Below, one piece after another: positions 45,026 to 53,469 of a stretch of DNA of 64,000 nt. Source of the DNA: Cephaloticoccus capnophilus (GTDB lineage: Bacteria > Verrucomicrobiota > Verrucomicrobiia > Opitutales > Opitutaceae); assembly GCF_001580045.1 (NCBI RefSeq), contig NZ_LSZP01000004.1, positions 1 to 64,000 on the forward strand, in the 5' to 3' direction. Position 1 is the first letter of the stretch. Each line of letters opens with the position of its first letter. Position numbers and translations under genes: made by a program. The notes under the pieces are model-generated. The model had not been told where the DNA came from and searched no databases. It saw only the letters and a list, made by a program, of their open reading frames with translations.

Positions 45026-45928
45026 ATGATCTCTGACTCCACCATTAGTCGTCTGTTTTCCGAAAAGTCGCGTCCGCTGCGTTCGCTGGAGTTTTTCCCG
45101 CCCAAAGAGGAGTTGGATGTGCTCGCACTTAAGAAAACCGCCTCAGAACTGGTCAAAATCGCGGCCGATTTTGCTTCGGTGACTTATGGGGCGGGCGGCG
45201 GCACACGGCAGCGGACGGCAGAGGTGTCGCAGTTGCTGCGCGGTGAGTTGGGTTGCCCGATTATGCCGCACCTGACTTGTGTGGGTCATTCGCGCGAGGA
45301 GCTCCATGCGCTGGCCGACGAGATTCACGCTAGCGGGTTCCGGAATATCATGACCTTGCGCGGCGATTTGCCGAAGAGTGCGGTGCAGAGCGGCACTGGG
45401 CAAAAGCCACTGGAGGATGATGCGCCGCGCTATGCTTCTGATTTGGTTGCGTTACTGAAGGCGCGGCACAGCGACTTTTGTCTCGGGGTAGCGGCCTATC
45501 CAGAAAAGCACCCGCAAGCTGCAAGCCTGGAGTCCGACATTGCACACTTAAAGGCCAAGATTGATGCGGGTGCGGATTTTGCGGTGACGCAGCTTTTCTT
45601 CGATAACGCCGTTTACTTCCGCTTCGTTGAAAAATGCCGCGCAGCGGGAATCTCCGTGCCGATTGTGCCGGGTATCATGCCTGCGCTTTCGCTCGCTCAA
45701 GTGCGCCGATTTACGGCGATGTGCGAAGTGGTGCTACCCGAAAAACTTGCGGCACAGCTCGCCGCGGCGGGGGAGGACAATCCCGATGAGGTGGCGCATA
45801 TCGGCACGCAGTGGACGATCGCCCAGGTGCGTGAACTGCTCGCGAGCGGGGCGCCGGGCTACCACCTCTACACGCTCAATCGCGCGCGCAGTGCGGTGGA
45901 GCTTTGTGCCGCGTTGGCGGAAGCATAA
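45026..45928 (+). CDS. metF: 5,10-methylenetetrahydrofolate reductase
   Basis: 300-residue FAD-dependent TIM barrel: LEFFPPKEELDV, ASVTYGAGGGTRQRTAEV, PHLTCVGHSREEL, NIMTLRGDLPKS, FCLGVAAYPEKHPQA, DFAVTQLFFDNAVYFRF, and VPIVPGIMPALSLAQVRRF, all MetF signatures. It makes 5-methyl-THF for methionine synthesis. ATG at 45026 gives the normal length. Other methionine genes are not adjacent. Confidence 0.96.
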   Translation: MISDSTISRLFSEKSRPLRSLEFFPPKEELDVLALKKTASELVKIAADFASVTYGAGGGTRQRTAEVSQLLRGELGCPIMPHLTCVGHSREELHALADEIHASGFRNIMTLRGDLPKSAVQSGTGQKPLEDDAPRYASDLVALLKARHSDFCLGVAAYPEKHPQAASLESDIAHLKAKIDAGADFAVTQLFFDNAVYFRFVEKCRAAGISVPIVPGIMPALSLAQVRRFTAMCEVVLPEKLAAQLAAAGEDNPDEVAHIGTQWTIAQVRELLASGAPGYHLYTLNRARSAVELCAALAEA

Positions 45929-46013
45929 CAAACCCTAGGTAGAGGTTTCTTTGATGCGCGGGCTCAGTCTGAGCCTGCGCGCTGGCGGGCAAGGCTCACT
46001 GTCCTTGCGCGGG

Positions 46014-46409
46014 TCATCCGCCTGCAAACACAGGCTGGAAGCCTTTCTCGCGGAGCAGGGCGGCGATGCGTTCGCGTTGGTCGCCTTGGATTTCGATTTC
46101 GCCGTTTTCATTGACGGTGCCTCCGCAGCTGCAGGCTTGGTGCAGCGTTTTGCAAAGCGCGTCCTTTTCTGCGGCGCCGATGCCACTAAAACCGCTGACC
46201 AGTGTGACGGTTTTCCCTCCGCGTCCGGCTTTCAAGCGACGGATTTCCAGCCGCCCCCTCGACTTGGGTTTTGTCGGTGCTGGGTTCGCTTGGAGTGCCG
46301 GTATTTTGGCCTCTGGCAACTCAGCAGCACTCAATGCTCCAAAGGGATTTTGCCCGAGCGCGGTGCCGCCATTCGTCGCAACCCGTTCCGATTTTTCCCG
46401 CTTACTCAT
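46014..46409 (-). CDS. yciH: SUI1/YciH-family translation initiation factor-like protein
   Basis: 131 residues. The C-terminal SUI1 fold (LEIRRLKAGRGGKTVTLVSGFSGI, LCKTLHQACSCGGTVNENGEIEIQGDQRERIAALLREKGFQ) is typical of bacterial YciH/eIF1-like proteins, which influence start-codon discrimination. The N-terminal 45 residues are polar and divergent. Start ATG at 46409 overlaps the stop of the upstream small gene by 8 bp, suggesting translational coupling. Confidence 0.9.
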   Translation of the reverse strand: MSKREKSERVATNGGTALGQNPFGALSAAELPEAKIPALQANPAPTKPKSRGRLEIRRLKAGRGGKTVTLVSGFSGIGAAEKDALCKTLHQACSCGGTVNENGEIEIQGDQRERIAALLREKGFQPVFAGG

Positions 46410-46692
46410 GATTTTTTCCTCTCGCCGCCGCGGGTATCCCCTCTGCCTCGCCGCCGAGGAATGCGAGTGCCTTGGCGTAGCTGCGGTTCGCGAGGAAGTG
46501 TGCGAGTTGCGGATGGAGCCTGCGCCGGTGTTCGGCAAAGAGAGAGTCGAGCGTATCAATTTCGCGGGTGATCATTGCCGCTTGCTCGTCTGCATTTTGG
46601 CCGCGGTCGCTAGCCGCGTTTACGTGATTTCCGCACGCTTGCGTAGCAGTACTTAGCCTTATCAGAGAATCTTTTATCAGGGGCTCAATCAT
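46402..46692 (-). CDS. Small conserved-looking hypothetical protein upstream of yciH
   Basis: 96 residues: helical, with MITREIDTLDSLFAEHRRRLHPQLAHFLANRSYAKALAFLGGE as the most protein-like stretch, and a short Ala/Gly/Lys-rich end. I do not recognise a named family. Support: it ends 8 bp inside the yciH start region (TAA at 46402-46404 overlapping the start context), the same strand, and a realistic composition. It could be a spurious frame, but the coupling argues for a real gene. No T-run or hairpin separates it from yciH. Confidence 0.58.
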   Translation of the reverse strand: MIEPLIKDSLIRLSTATQACGNHVNAASDRGQNADEQAAMITREIDTLDSLFAEHRRRLHPQLAHFLANRSYAKALAFLGGEAEGIPAAARGKNHE

Positions 46693-46903
46693 CAGCGCAG
46701 GTGTTACTAATTCTTTGCTAGAAGCGATAAGCCGGATTGCAATCTCGCGTCGCTTCGGGCGCCTCTCTTAGTAGCGACAGAACAGTAGTCTTGAACTCTG
46801 CACTCCCACTTTTCTCTCCCCGACTGAAGGCACACTTCTGCGACTGCGCGGCTCATTGCCGCCGCTTCTTCGCTGCCGTGTGCTTCTTTTTTTACCTAAT
46901 TAA

Positions 46904-49768
46904 ATGAACTCCCTGCCTCTGCCTACCCAGGCCAATGCTGCACTCATCGAACAAGCCTATCAGTCTTGGCTAGAAAATCCCGACTCGGTAGACCCGACTT
47001 GGCGCGCGTTTTTCCAGGGATTTCAGCTCGGCTACGCAGGTGAGCCCATCAGTGGCCCGGCGGCGCAGAGCGTCTCGATTATCGATGGGCTCAGGCAGAG
47101 CCACGTCCACTACCTGATTAGCAACTATCGGGCGATCGGGCACCTCGAAGCGCACCTCGATCCGCTCAGCGAGCCGCCGCCCGCGCATCCGAAGTTGGGC
47201 CTTCCCTACTACAAGTTGAGCGAGGCCGACCTCGATACCGTTTTTGACGTGGGCACCTATCTCGGCGGCGGGCAGATGAAGTTGCGCGACGTGGTTGGGA
47301 GCTTGCGCCAGACTTACTGCGGTAAGGTCGGTGTCGAGTATACGCACATCCAAGACCTCGACGTGCGCTTCTGGCTTCAGGAGAAAATGGAGACTACGCG
47401 TAACCAGCCAGCCTTCACGCGTGGGCAAAAAATCCGCATCCTGCGCCGGGTTCATAAGGCGGAGCTTTTTGAGAAATTCCTCCACACCAAATACGTTGGC
47501 CAAAAGCGCTTTTCGCTCGAAGGCGGCGAGACGATCATCGCCGCGCTCGACTCACTCATTGAGCACTGCCCGGATGTTGGCGTGGAGGAGATCGTTATGG
47601 GGATGGCGCACCGCGGGCGGCTCAACGTGCTGACCAGCGTCATGCGCAAGTCCTTCGACGAACTCTTTGCGCAGTTCTCAGAAAACTACATCCCCGACAC
47701 CGTCGGCGGCGACGGCGACGTGAAATATCACCTCGGCTACACCGCTACGCTCAAGACGACGACCGGCTCCAAGGTCGATGTGCGCTTGGTCGCGAACCCC
47801 TCGCATCTCGAAATCGTGGACGCCGTCGTCGAGGGCAAGGCGCGCGCGCGCCAGCGAATCCGTGGTGATATCGATCGTACCTGTGTCATGCCCGTACTGA
47901 TACACGGCGACGCGGCCTTTGCGGGACAGGGGATTGTCGCCGAGACGATGAATTTTTCCCAACTCGCGGGCTACCGCACAGGCGGCACCGTGCACTTCAT
48001 CATCAACAATCAAATCGGCTTCACGACCGACCCGAGCGACGCGCGATCTAGCCGTTACTGCACGGATGTCGCCAAGATGATTGAGGCCCCCGTCTTCCAC
48101 GTAAATGGCGACGACCCCGAGGCAGTTTGCATGGTCGCGCAGCTCGCACTGGAGTTTCGCGTGCAATTTCACCGCGACGTTGTGATCGACATGTATTGCT
48201 ACCGCAAACACGGCCACAACGAGAGCGACGAGCCCGCCTTTACCCAGCCGCTCCTTTACCGAAAGATCAGCAAGCACCCGCAAGTCTCCGCCATCCTCAC
48301 GCGCAAGCTCATCGAAGAAGGCACCATCACTCCGGAGGAAGGCGAGGCCATCAAAGCTGAGTATACCCAAGCGCTCGAAGCCCACCTCGAAAAAGCGAAG
48401 GCAGGCGAGGGTGGGCGCAGTGAGAAACGTAAGGCCCGCCGTGATACGATTGCCCAGCAGATGACCCGGGAGCTCTCTGCTCCTGCCGCGCGTTTTCAAC
48501 CGAGCTTCGACTTTGAGCCCGTGGCGACGCACGCGACTGCGGCAGACATCGCCGACATCACCCGTGCGCTCTCGACCGTGCCCGAAGGGTTTAGCCCCAA
48601 CACAAAAATCCGTCGTCTCCTCGACCAGCGCGCCGCTGCAATTGCCAAAGGCGAGGGGATCGACTGGGGCCTCGGCGAGGCACTCGCCATCGGCTCGCTC
48701 CTGCTCGATGGTGTGCATGTGCGCCTGAGCGGCCAAGATTGCCAGCGCGGCACCTTTAGCCACCGCCACGCCGTCCTCCACGATATGGAGACGCACGAGA
48801 CGCACATCTCGCTGCGCCACATCCGCGAAGGCCAAGCCATGTTTTGCGTTTACAACTCACTGCTCAGTGAGGCCGCCGTCCTCGGTTTTGACTACGGCTA
48901 CGCGACCTATCACGAGAAGATGCTCTGCATCTGGGAGGCGCAGTTTGGCGACTTCGCCAACGGAGCCCAAGTGATCATCGACCAGTTCATCGCTAGCGGA
49001 GAGTCGAAGTGGCAACAGACCTGCGACCTCGTGCTCCTGCTCCCCCACGGCTACGAAGGCCAAGGCCCTGAGCACTCCTCCGCGCGCCTCGAACGCTTCC
49101 TCTCCCTCTGCGCCGAGGATAACATCCAAGTCGCCAACCCGACCACGCCCGCACAGTATTTCCACCTGCTGCGCCGCCAGATGAAGCGCAAGTTCCGCAA
49201 GCCGCTCGTCATCATGTCGCCCAAGTCACTCTTGCGAAACCCTGCCGCGACCTCGCGGCTCGACGAGTTCACCAGCGGCCATTTTCAAGAAATCTTGGAC
49301 GACGAGATTTGGGGAGAGCCGCGCAGTGACGCGCCGCCAGCACTTGACGCCAGCTCGGCGACTCAGGCTGCCCTGCGCACAGCGTCAGGCGCCGGGCAGC
49401 AAATGAAAGCGGACACTGTCCGCCGCCTCATTTTCTGCTCGGGCAAAGTCTACTACGACCTCTGCGACTACCGTGCGAAAAACGCGATTACCGACGTTGC
49501 GATTGCCCGCATCGAGCAACTCTACCCGCTCAACGCCGAACGCCTCGCCGAGGTCGCCGCGCGCTACCCAGAAGCGCGCCTCATCTGGTGCCAAGAAGAG
49601 CCGCATAACATGGGCTCGTGGAACTACATCTCCCCGCTAATTGAGGCCATCACCGGCCGCCGCCCGCACTATGCCGGCCGCGCTCCTGGTGCCTCGCCCG
49701 CAGTCGGCTCCTTGGCCTTGCACCACATCGAGCTCGAAGCCTTCCTCGACGCCGCATTCACCGTCTAA
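46904..49768 (+). CDS. sucA: 2-oxoglutarate dehydrogenase E1 component
   Basis: 954-residue ThDP enzyme of the TCA cycle. The N-terminal region starts [28 protein letters not shown] (E2-binding-type segment). [57 protein letters not shown]-like [18 protein letters not shown], and [22 protein letters not shown] mark the catalytic core. [22 protein letters not shown] and [12 protein letters not shown] are in the C-terminal domain. It decarboxylates 2-oxoglutarate and passes succinyl to E2 encoded immediately downstream. Confidence 0.97.
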   Translation: MNSLPLPTQANAALIEQAYQSWLENPDSVDPTWRAFFQGFQLGYAGEPISGPAAQSVSIIDGLRQSHVHYLISNYRAIGHLEAHLDPLSEPPPAHPKLGLPYYKLSEADLDTVFDVGTYLGGGQMKLRDVVGSLRQTYCGKVGVEYTHIQDLDVRFWLQEKMETTRNQPAFTRGQKIRILRRVHKAELFEKFLHTKYVGQKRFSLEGGETIIAALDSLIEHCPDVGVEEIVMGMAHRGRLNVLTSVMRKSFDELFAQFSENYIPDTVGGDGDVKYHLGYTATLKTTTGSKVDVRLVANPSHLEIVDAVVEGKARARQRIRGDIDRTCVMPVLIHGDAAFAGQGIVAETMNFSQLAGYRTGGTVHFIINNQIGFTTDPSDARSSRYCTDVAKMIEAPVFHVNGDDPEAVCMVAQLALEFRVQFHRDVVIDMYCYRKHGHNESDEPAFTQPLLYRKISKHPQVSAILTRKLIEEGTITPEEGEAIKAEYTQALEAHLEKAKAGEGGRSEKRKARRDTIAQQMTRELSAPAARFQPSFDFEPVATHATAADIADITRALSTVPEGFSPNTKIRRLLDQRAAAIAKGEGIDWGLGEALAIGSLLLDGVHVRLSGQDCQRGTFSHRHAVLHDMETHETHISLRHIREGQAMFCVYNSLLSEAAVLGFDYGYATYHEKMLCIWEAQFGDFANGAQVIIDQFIASGESKWQQTCDLVLLLPHGYEGQGPEHSSARLERFLSLCAEDNIQVANPTTPAQYFHLLRRQMKRKFRKPLVIMSPKSLLRNPAATSRLDEFTSGHFQEILDDEIWGEPRSDAPPALDASSATQAALRTASGAGQQMKADTVRRLIFCSGKVYYDLCDYRAKNAITDVAIARIEQLYPLNAERLAEVAARYPEARLIWCQEEPHNMGSWNYISPLIEAITGRRPHYAGRAPGASPAVGSLALHHIELEAFLDAAFTV

Positions 49769-49830
49769 CCCGGTTTGCCGCGCCTTTGCAGTTTCCCATA
49801 ACTACCCCCCACTCCCTCCCAAATCTTCTC

Positions 49831-51030
49831 ATGAGCCTGGCAGTTAAAATCCCTAACCTCGGCGAATCGATTACGACCGGCCTCCTCGTCAAATGGCACG
49901 TTGCCGACGGCGATATCGTCCAAAAAGACCAGCCGCTCTACGAACTAGAGACCGACAAAATCACCGCCGAAGGCACGGCTGAAGTTTCGGGGAAAATCGC
50001 CCTAAAAGTCACCGAAGGCACCGAAGTAAAAATCGGCGAAACGGTCGCCGAGATTGATGAGAAGGCCGCATCCGCCTCTTCGCCTGCTACCAGCACGGGC
50101 GCGCCTGCCGCCGCGCCAACGAGCGCGTCGCCAAATAAAAAGGACGAGTCTCCCGCAGTCCGCCGCCTTGCCGCCGAGAGCGGCATTGATCCCGCGAGCG
50201 TCACTGGCACGGGCAAAGCCGGTCGCGTGACCAAAGCCGATATGCTCGCCGCGGCTTCCGCGCCGAAAGCGGTCGCGCCGCAACCGAGTAAATCCGCCGC
50301 GCCGGCCCCGGCGGCTCGCCCAGTAGAAAAGGCGAAGACCTCGCGCAAAAAGCTCAGCTCCTTGCGTGCACGAATCGCCGAGCGACTCGTGCAGGCCCAG
50401 CACGAAGCGGCCATGCTCACCACCTTTAACGAGGTGGACATGTCGGCGGTCATGGCTCTGCGCCAGAAATACCAAGACAGCTTTGTTAAGAAACACGGCA
50501 TCAAGCTCGGCTTCATGTCCTTCTTTGCGAAGGCGGTCGTCCACGCGCTCCAGGAAGTCCCCGCCATCAACGCGCGCATCGAGGGCGATACTTTAGTGGA
50601 AAACCACTACTACGACCTCGGCGTTGCCGTCTCCACCCCGAAGGGCCTCATGGTCCCAGTCATTCGCGATTGCGATAGCCTCGGCATGGCCGACATCGAG
50701 CAGCAAATCGCCGCTGCGGCCACCAAAGCGCGCGACGGGAAAATTACCCTCGCTGACCTCGAAGGCGGTGTCTTCACCATCACCAACGGCGGCATCTTTG
50801 GGTCGATGCTCTCCACGCCAATCCTCAACGCGCCGCAAAGCGCGATTCTCGGACTGCACGCCATCAACGAACGCCCCGTGGCCATCGACGGCCAAGTCGT
50901 CATTCGCCCCATGATGTATCTGGCCCTTAGCTACGACCACCGCGTCGTCGATGGCCGCGAAGCCGTGACCTTCCTCGTCAAAGTAAAGCAGGCGATCGAA
51001 GACCCCGCCCGGCTCCTGATCGGTGCGTAA
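49831..51030 (+). CDS. sucB: Dihydrolipoamide succinyltransferase, E2 of 2-oxoglutarate dehydrogenase
   Basis: 399 residues. Lipoyl domain ([24 protein letters not shown], lipoyl Lys in [11 protein letters not shown]), hinge, peripheral subunit-binding domain ([32 protein letters not shown]), and catalytic domain with [24 protein letters not shown] and ETDKI are typical of SucB rather than PdhC. Start ATG at 49831 fits the lipoyl domain; a frame opening at 49786 adds 15 residues. It follows sucA by 62 bp and precedes lpd by 37 bp. Confidence 0.96.
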   Translation: MSLAVKIPNLGESITTGLLVKWHVADGDIVQKDQPLYELETDKITAEGTAEVSGKIALKVTEGTEVKIGETVAEIDEKAASASSPATSTGAPAAAPTSASPNKKDESPAVRRLAAESGIDPASVTGTGKAGRVTKADMLAAASAPKAVAPQPSKSAAPAPAARPVEKAKTSRKKLSSLRARIAERLVQAQHEAAMLTTFNEVDMSAVMALRQKYQDSFVKKHGIKLGFMSFFAKAVVHALQEVPAINARIEGDTLVENHYYDLGVAVSTPKGLMVPVIRDCDSLGMADIEQQIAAAATKARDGKITLADLEGGVFTITNGGIFGSMLSTPILNAPQSAILGLHAINERPVAIDGQVVIRPMMYLALSYDHRVVDGREAVTFLVKVKQAIEDPARLLIGA

Positions 51031-51067
51031 CGGCCCCCCACGGCCAATTTCCCCCAAAAGGACCTGT

Positions 51068-52444
51068 ATGGACTACGACCTCATTGTTATCGGCGGCGGC
51101 CCCGGCGGCTACGTGTGCGCGTTTCGCGCGGCGCAACTCGGGCTTAAGAAAATCGCGCTTATCGACAAACGCCCGACCCTCGGCGGCACCTGCCTCAACG
51201 TCGGCTGCATCCCGAGCAAAGCCCTGCTCGCCTCCTCCGAGCACGTCGCCTTCGCGCAAAAACACGCCGCCGAGCACGGCTTAACGTTTTCGGGGCTCAC
51301 GGTCGATCTGCCCGCGATGCTCAAGAAGAAGGAAAGCATCGTCGCCAAGATGACCGGCGGGCTCGCCGCGCTCGCCAAGGCGAGGAAAGTCGAGGTCGTC
51401 ACCGGCGCAGCCCAGTTTCTCGACGCGCACACGCTCGCCGTCGGCGAGCGCAAACTGAGCGCGCGAAACATCGTTATCGCGACCGGCTCCGCTCCGGTCG
51501 AGTTGCCCTTTCTTAAGTTCGATGGGCAAGCGATCATCTCCTCTACCGAGGCGCTCGCGCTTACCGAAGTCCCTAAAAAACTCGTCGTTGTGGGCGGTGG
51601 CGCGATCGGTCTCGAGCTCGGCTCCGTGTGGGCGCGACTCGGCGCGGAAGTCACGATTGTCGAGTTTCTCCCGCAGATTGGCGGCCCGGCTGCCGACGCC
51701 GACGTGGTGCGCGGCTACACGCGCTCGCTCCAAGCCCAAGGGCTGAAAATCGAAGTCGGCGCAAAAGTCACCGGCTTTAAAGACGGGCAACTCCTCGCCG
51801 AGCGCGACGGAAAGCCACTCGCCTTTGCCGCCGATAAAGTCCTCGTCTCCGTGGGCCGCCGCCCCTTCACCGACGGGCTCGCCCTCGATAAGGCCGGCAT
51901 CGCCCTCGCGGCAAATGGACGCATCGGCGTCGATGCACAGCTCCGCACGAGCGCTCCCCACATCCGCGCTATAGGCGACGTCGTTGACGGTCCCATGCTC
52001 GCGCATAAAGCCGAGGAAGATGGGGCCGCCGTCGCCGAGTGGATTGCGGGCAAGGCCGGACACATTAACTGGGACCTAATGCCCGCTATCATTTATACCG
52101 ACCCCGAACTCGCGACCGTCGGGCTCGGCGAAGACGCCGCCAAGAAAGCGGGCCGCAAGGTAAAGGTCGGCAAATTCAACTTTGCGGCCAACGCCCGCGC
52201 CCACGCCAACGACGGGGCAGAGGGCTTTGTGAAAATCATCGCGGATGCGGAGACCGACACTATCCTCGGCGCACAGATTTTGGGCAAAAACGCGGGCGAA
52301 CTCATCAGCGAGGTCGTTACACACATGGAATACTCGGGCAGTGCCGAAGACCTCGCCCGCACCATCCACGCGCACCCCACCATGAGCGAAGCCGTGAAAG
52401 AAGCCGCCGCCGCCGTCAGCAAAACCGCCATCCACGCGCTGTAG
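51068..52444 (+). CDS. lpd: Dihydrolipoyl dehydrogenase (E3)
   Basis: 458-residue FAD disulfide oxidoreductase: YDLIVIGGGPGGYVCAFRAAQLG, redox motif GGTCLNVGCIPSKALL, NAD-binding VVGGGAIGLELGSVWARLG, AIGDVVDGPMLAHKAEEDG, and the C-terminal HAHPTMSEAVKEAA with the catalytic His-Glu. It reoxidises lipoyl groups of E2. It is in the suc operon and is the only lpd in the window, so it probably also serves pyruvate dehydrogenase. ATG at 51068 is the family start. Confidence 0.97.
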   Translation: MDYDLIVIGGGPGGYVCAFRAAQLGLKKIALIDKRPTLGGTCLNVGCIPSKALLASSEHVAFAQKHAAEHGLTFSGLTVDLPAMLKKKESIVAKMTGGLAALAKARKVEVVTGAAQFLDAHTLAVGERKLSARNIVIATGSAPVELPFLKFDGQAIISSTEALALTEVPKKLVVVGGGAIGLELGSVWARLGAEVTIVEFLPQIGGPAADADVVRGYTRSLQAQGLKIEVGAKVTGFKDGQLLAERDGKPLAFAADKVLVSVGRRPFTDGLALDKAGIALAANGRIGVDAQLRTSAPHIRAIGDVVDGPMLAHKAEEDGAAVAEWIAGKAGHINWDLMPAIIYTDPELATVGLGEDAAKKAGRKVKVGKFNFAANARAHANDGAEGFVKIIADAETDTILGAQILGKNAGELISEVVTHMEYSGSAEDLARTIHAHPTMSEAVKEAAAAVSKTAIHAL

Positions 52445-52504
52445 CAGCGCGGCTACCGGCTGGATCGCTTTACACGGCAGCAGCAGCAGACTAAGCACGG
52501 GCGG

Positions 52505-53194
52505 ATGGATACCCTTTTACTCTGGGACATCGACGGCACGATTATCAAAGGCCACGGCGCGGGTGTGCGCGCGATGGAGCGCGGCTTTGAAAAAAGCTTC
52601 GGGCGCGCGGGTCAAAAGTGCGACCTTGGCGTGGTCGATTGGGCGGGCCGGACGGATAAGTGGATTACCCGCGCTGTCCTAGAACACTTTGGCTGGGCCG
52701 CGACCGAGGAAAACGTGCAGCGCTACCTCAGTGCCTATATGGAGGCCCTCGCCGAGGAGCTGGCGGTGGGTCCGGGTGAGATCCTGCCCGGTGTGATTGA
52801 GCTACTCGACACGCTGCACGCGCATCCGCGCGTCGCCCAAGGGCTTTTGACCGGAAACCTCCGCCAAGGCGCGCAACTCAAACTCGGCCATTATGACGCG
52901 TGGCACTATTTCCCCTTTGGGGCCTTTGCCGATGACAGCGGCGTGCGCAACGAGCTGGGCCCGTACGCACTACGCCGCGCCCATGAGCAACACGGCGTCC
53001 ACTTTACGCCCGAACGCTGCTTCATCATCGGCGACACACCGCACGACATCGAGTGCGCACGGGTGATTGGCGCAAACGCGATCGCCGTAGCCACGGGCAC
53101 CTACACCCTCGCCGAGCTGGAGACTCATAAGCCCACCCTCAGCCTCGCCAATCTGGCCGACACCGAGCTGTTTCTGAAAACCATCTTGGGCTGA
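52505..53194 (+). CDS. HAD-superfamily hydrolase (phosphoglycolate-phosphatase-like)
   Basis: 229 residues. Motif I LLLWDIDGTIIKGHG with both catalytic Asp residues, a helical cap, motif II GLLTGNLRQGAQLKLGHY, motif III Lys/Arg region, and motif IV CFIIGDTPHDIECARVIGANAIAVATG. The cap and the TGNL motif resemble Gph-type or beta-phosphoglucomutase-type enzymes; the substrate is uncertain. It lies 60 bp after lpd and may be transcribed with the suc genes. Confidence 0.88.
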   Translation: MDTLLLWDIDGTIIKGHGAGVRAMERGFEKSFGRAGQKCDLGVVDWAGRTDKWITRAVLEHFGWAATEENVQRYLSAYMEALAEELAVGPGEILPGVIELLDTLHAHPRVAQGLLTGNLRQGAQLKLGHYDAWHYFPFGAFADDSGVRNELGPYALRRAHEQHGVHFTPERCFIIGDTPHDIECARVIGANAIAVATGTYTLAELETHKPTLSLANLADTELFLKTILG

Positions 53195-53224
53195 AAAAAG
53201 CACCTCCGAGGCGCTTCCCTAGCT

Positions 53225-53453
53225 CCACTACGCGTGGGGCGGCGGTCAGTGACCGCTTCCATTTAAATCGCGATTGTGCCCGTCCGCTTCGCGTCCGAAC
53301 CCAATCGCGATTTTGAAATGCCCCTCTCCAATCCTGTCGCAACGCGACAGGGGGAATTCTTTCAAATTTGGGATTTCGTTTTCGCGCGATAGCGCGATGA
53401 GAAATCCCAAATTGAATGGATGCAGCGACACGCTGCCGCACCACGCGTAGTGG
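53225..53453. repeat. Mosaic hairpin element, copy C (complete, short form, 229 bp)
   Basis: Left end starts CCACTACGCGTGG at 53225 and carries GCGGTCA-G-TGACCGC (53242-53256) in place of the GCAGCG hairpin. Right end 53415-53453 matches copy A except for one base (GGATG for GGGTG region). Internal stems: AAATCGCGATTG/CAATCGCGATTT (53265-53276 with 53302-53313); core CCTGTCGC-AAC-GCGACAGG (53333-53351); AATTTGGGATTTC/GAAATCCCAAATT (53365-53377 with 53401-53413). It sits between the convergent HAD and M16 genes, 31 and 16 bp from their stops. Confidence 0.85.
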
Positions 53454-53469
53454 AACAGACGCTGGGGGC

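Noticed and set aside
47678-48835. 385-residue leftward frame opposite sucA
   Set aside because: Shadow of the well-supported SucA coding sequence.
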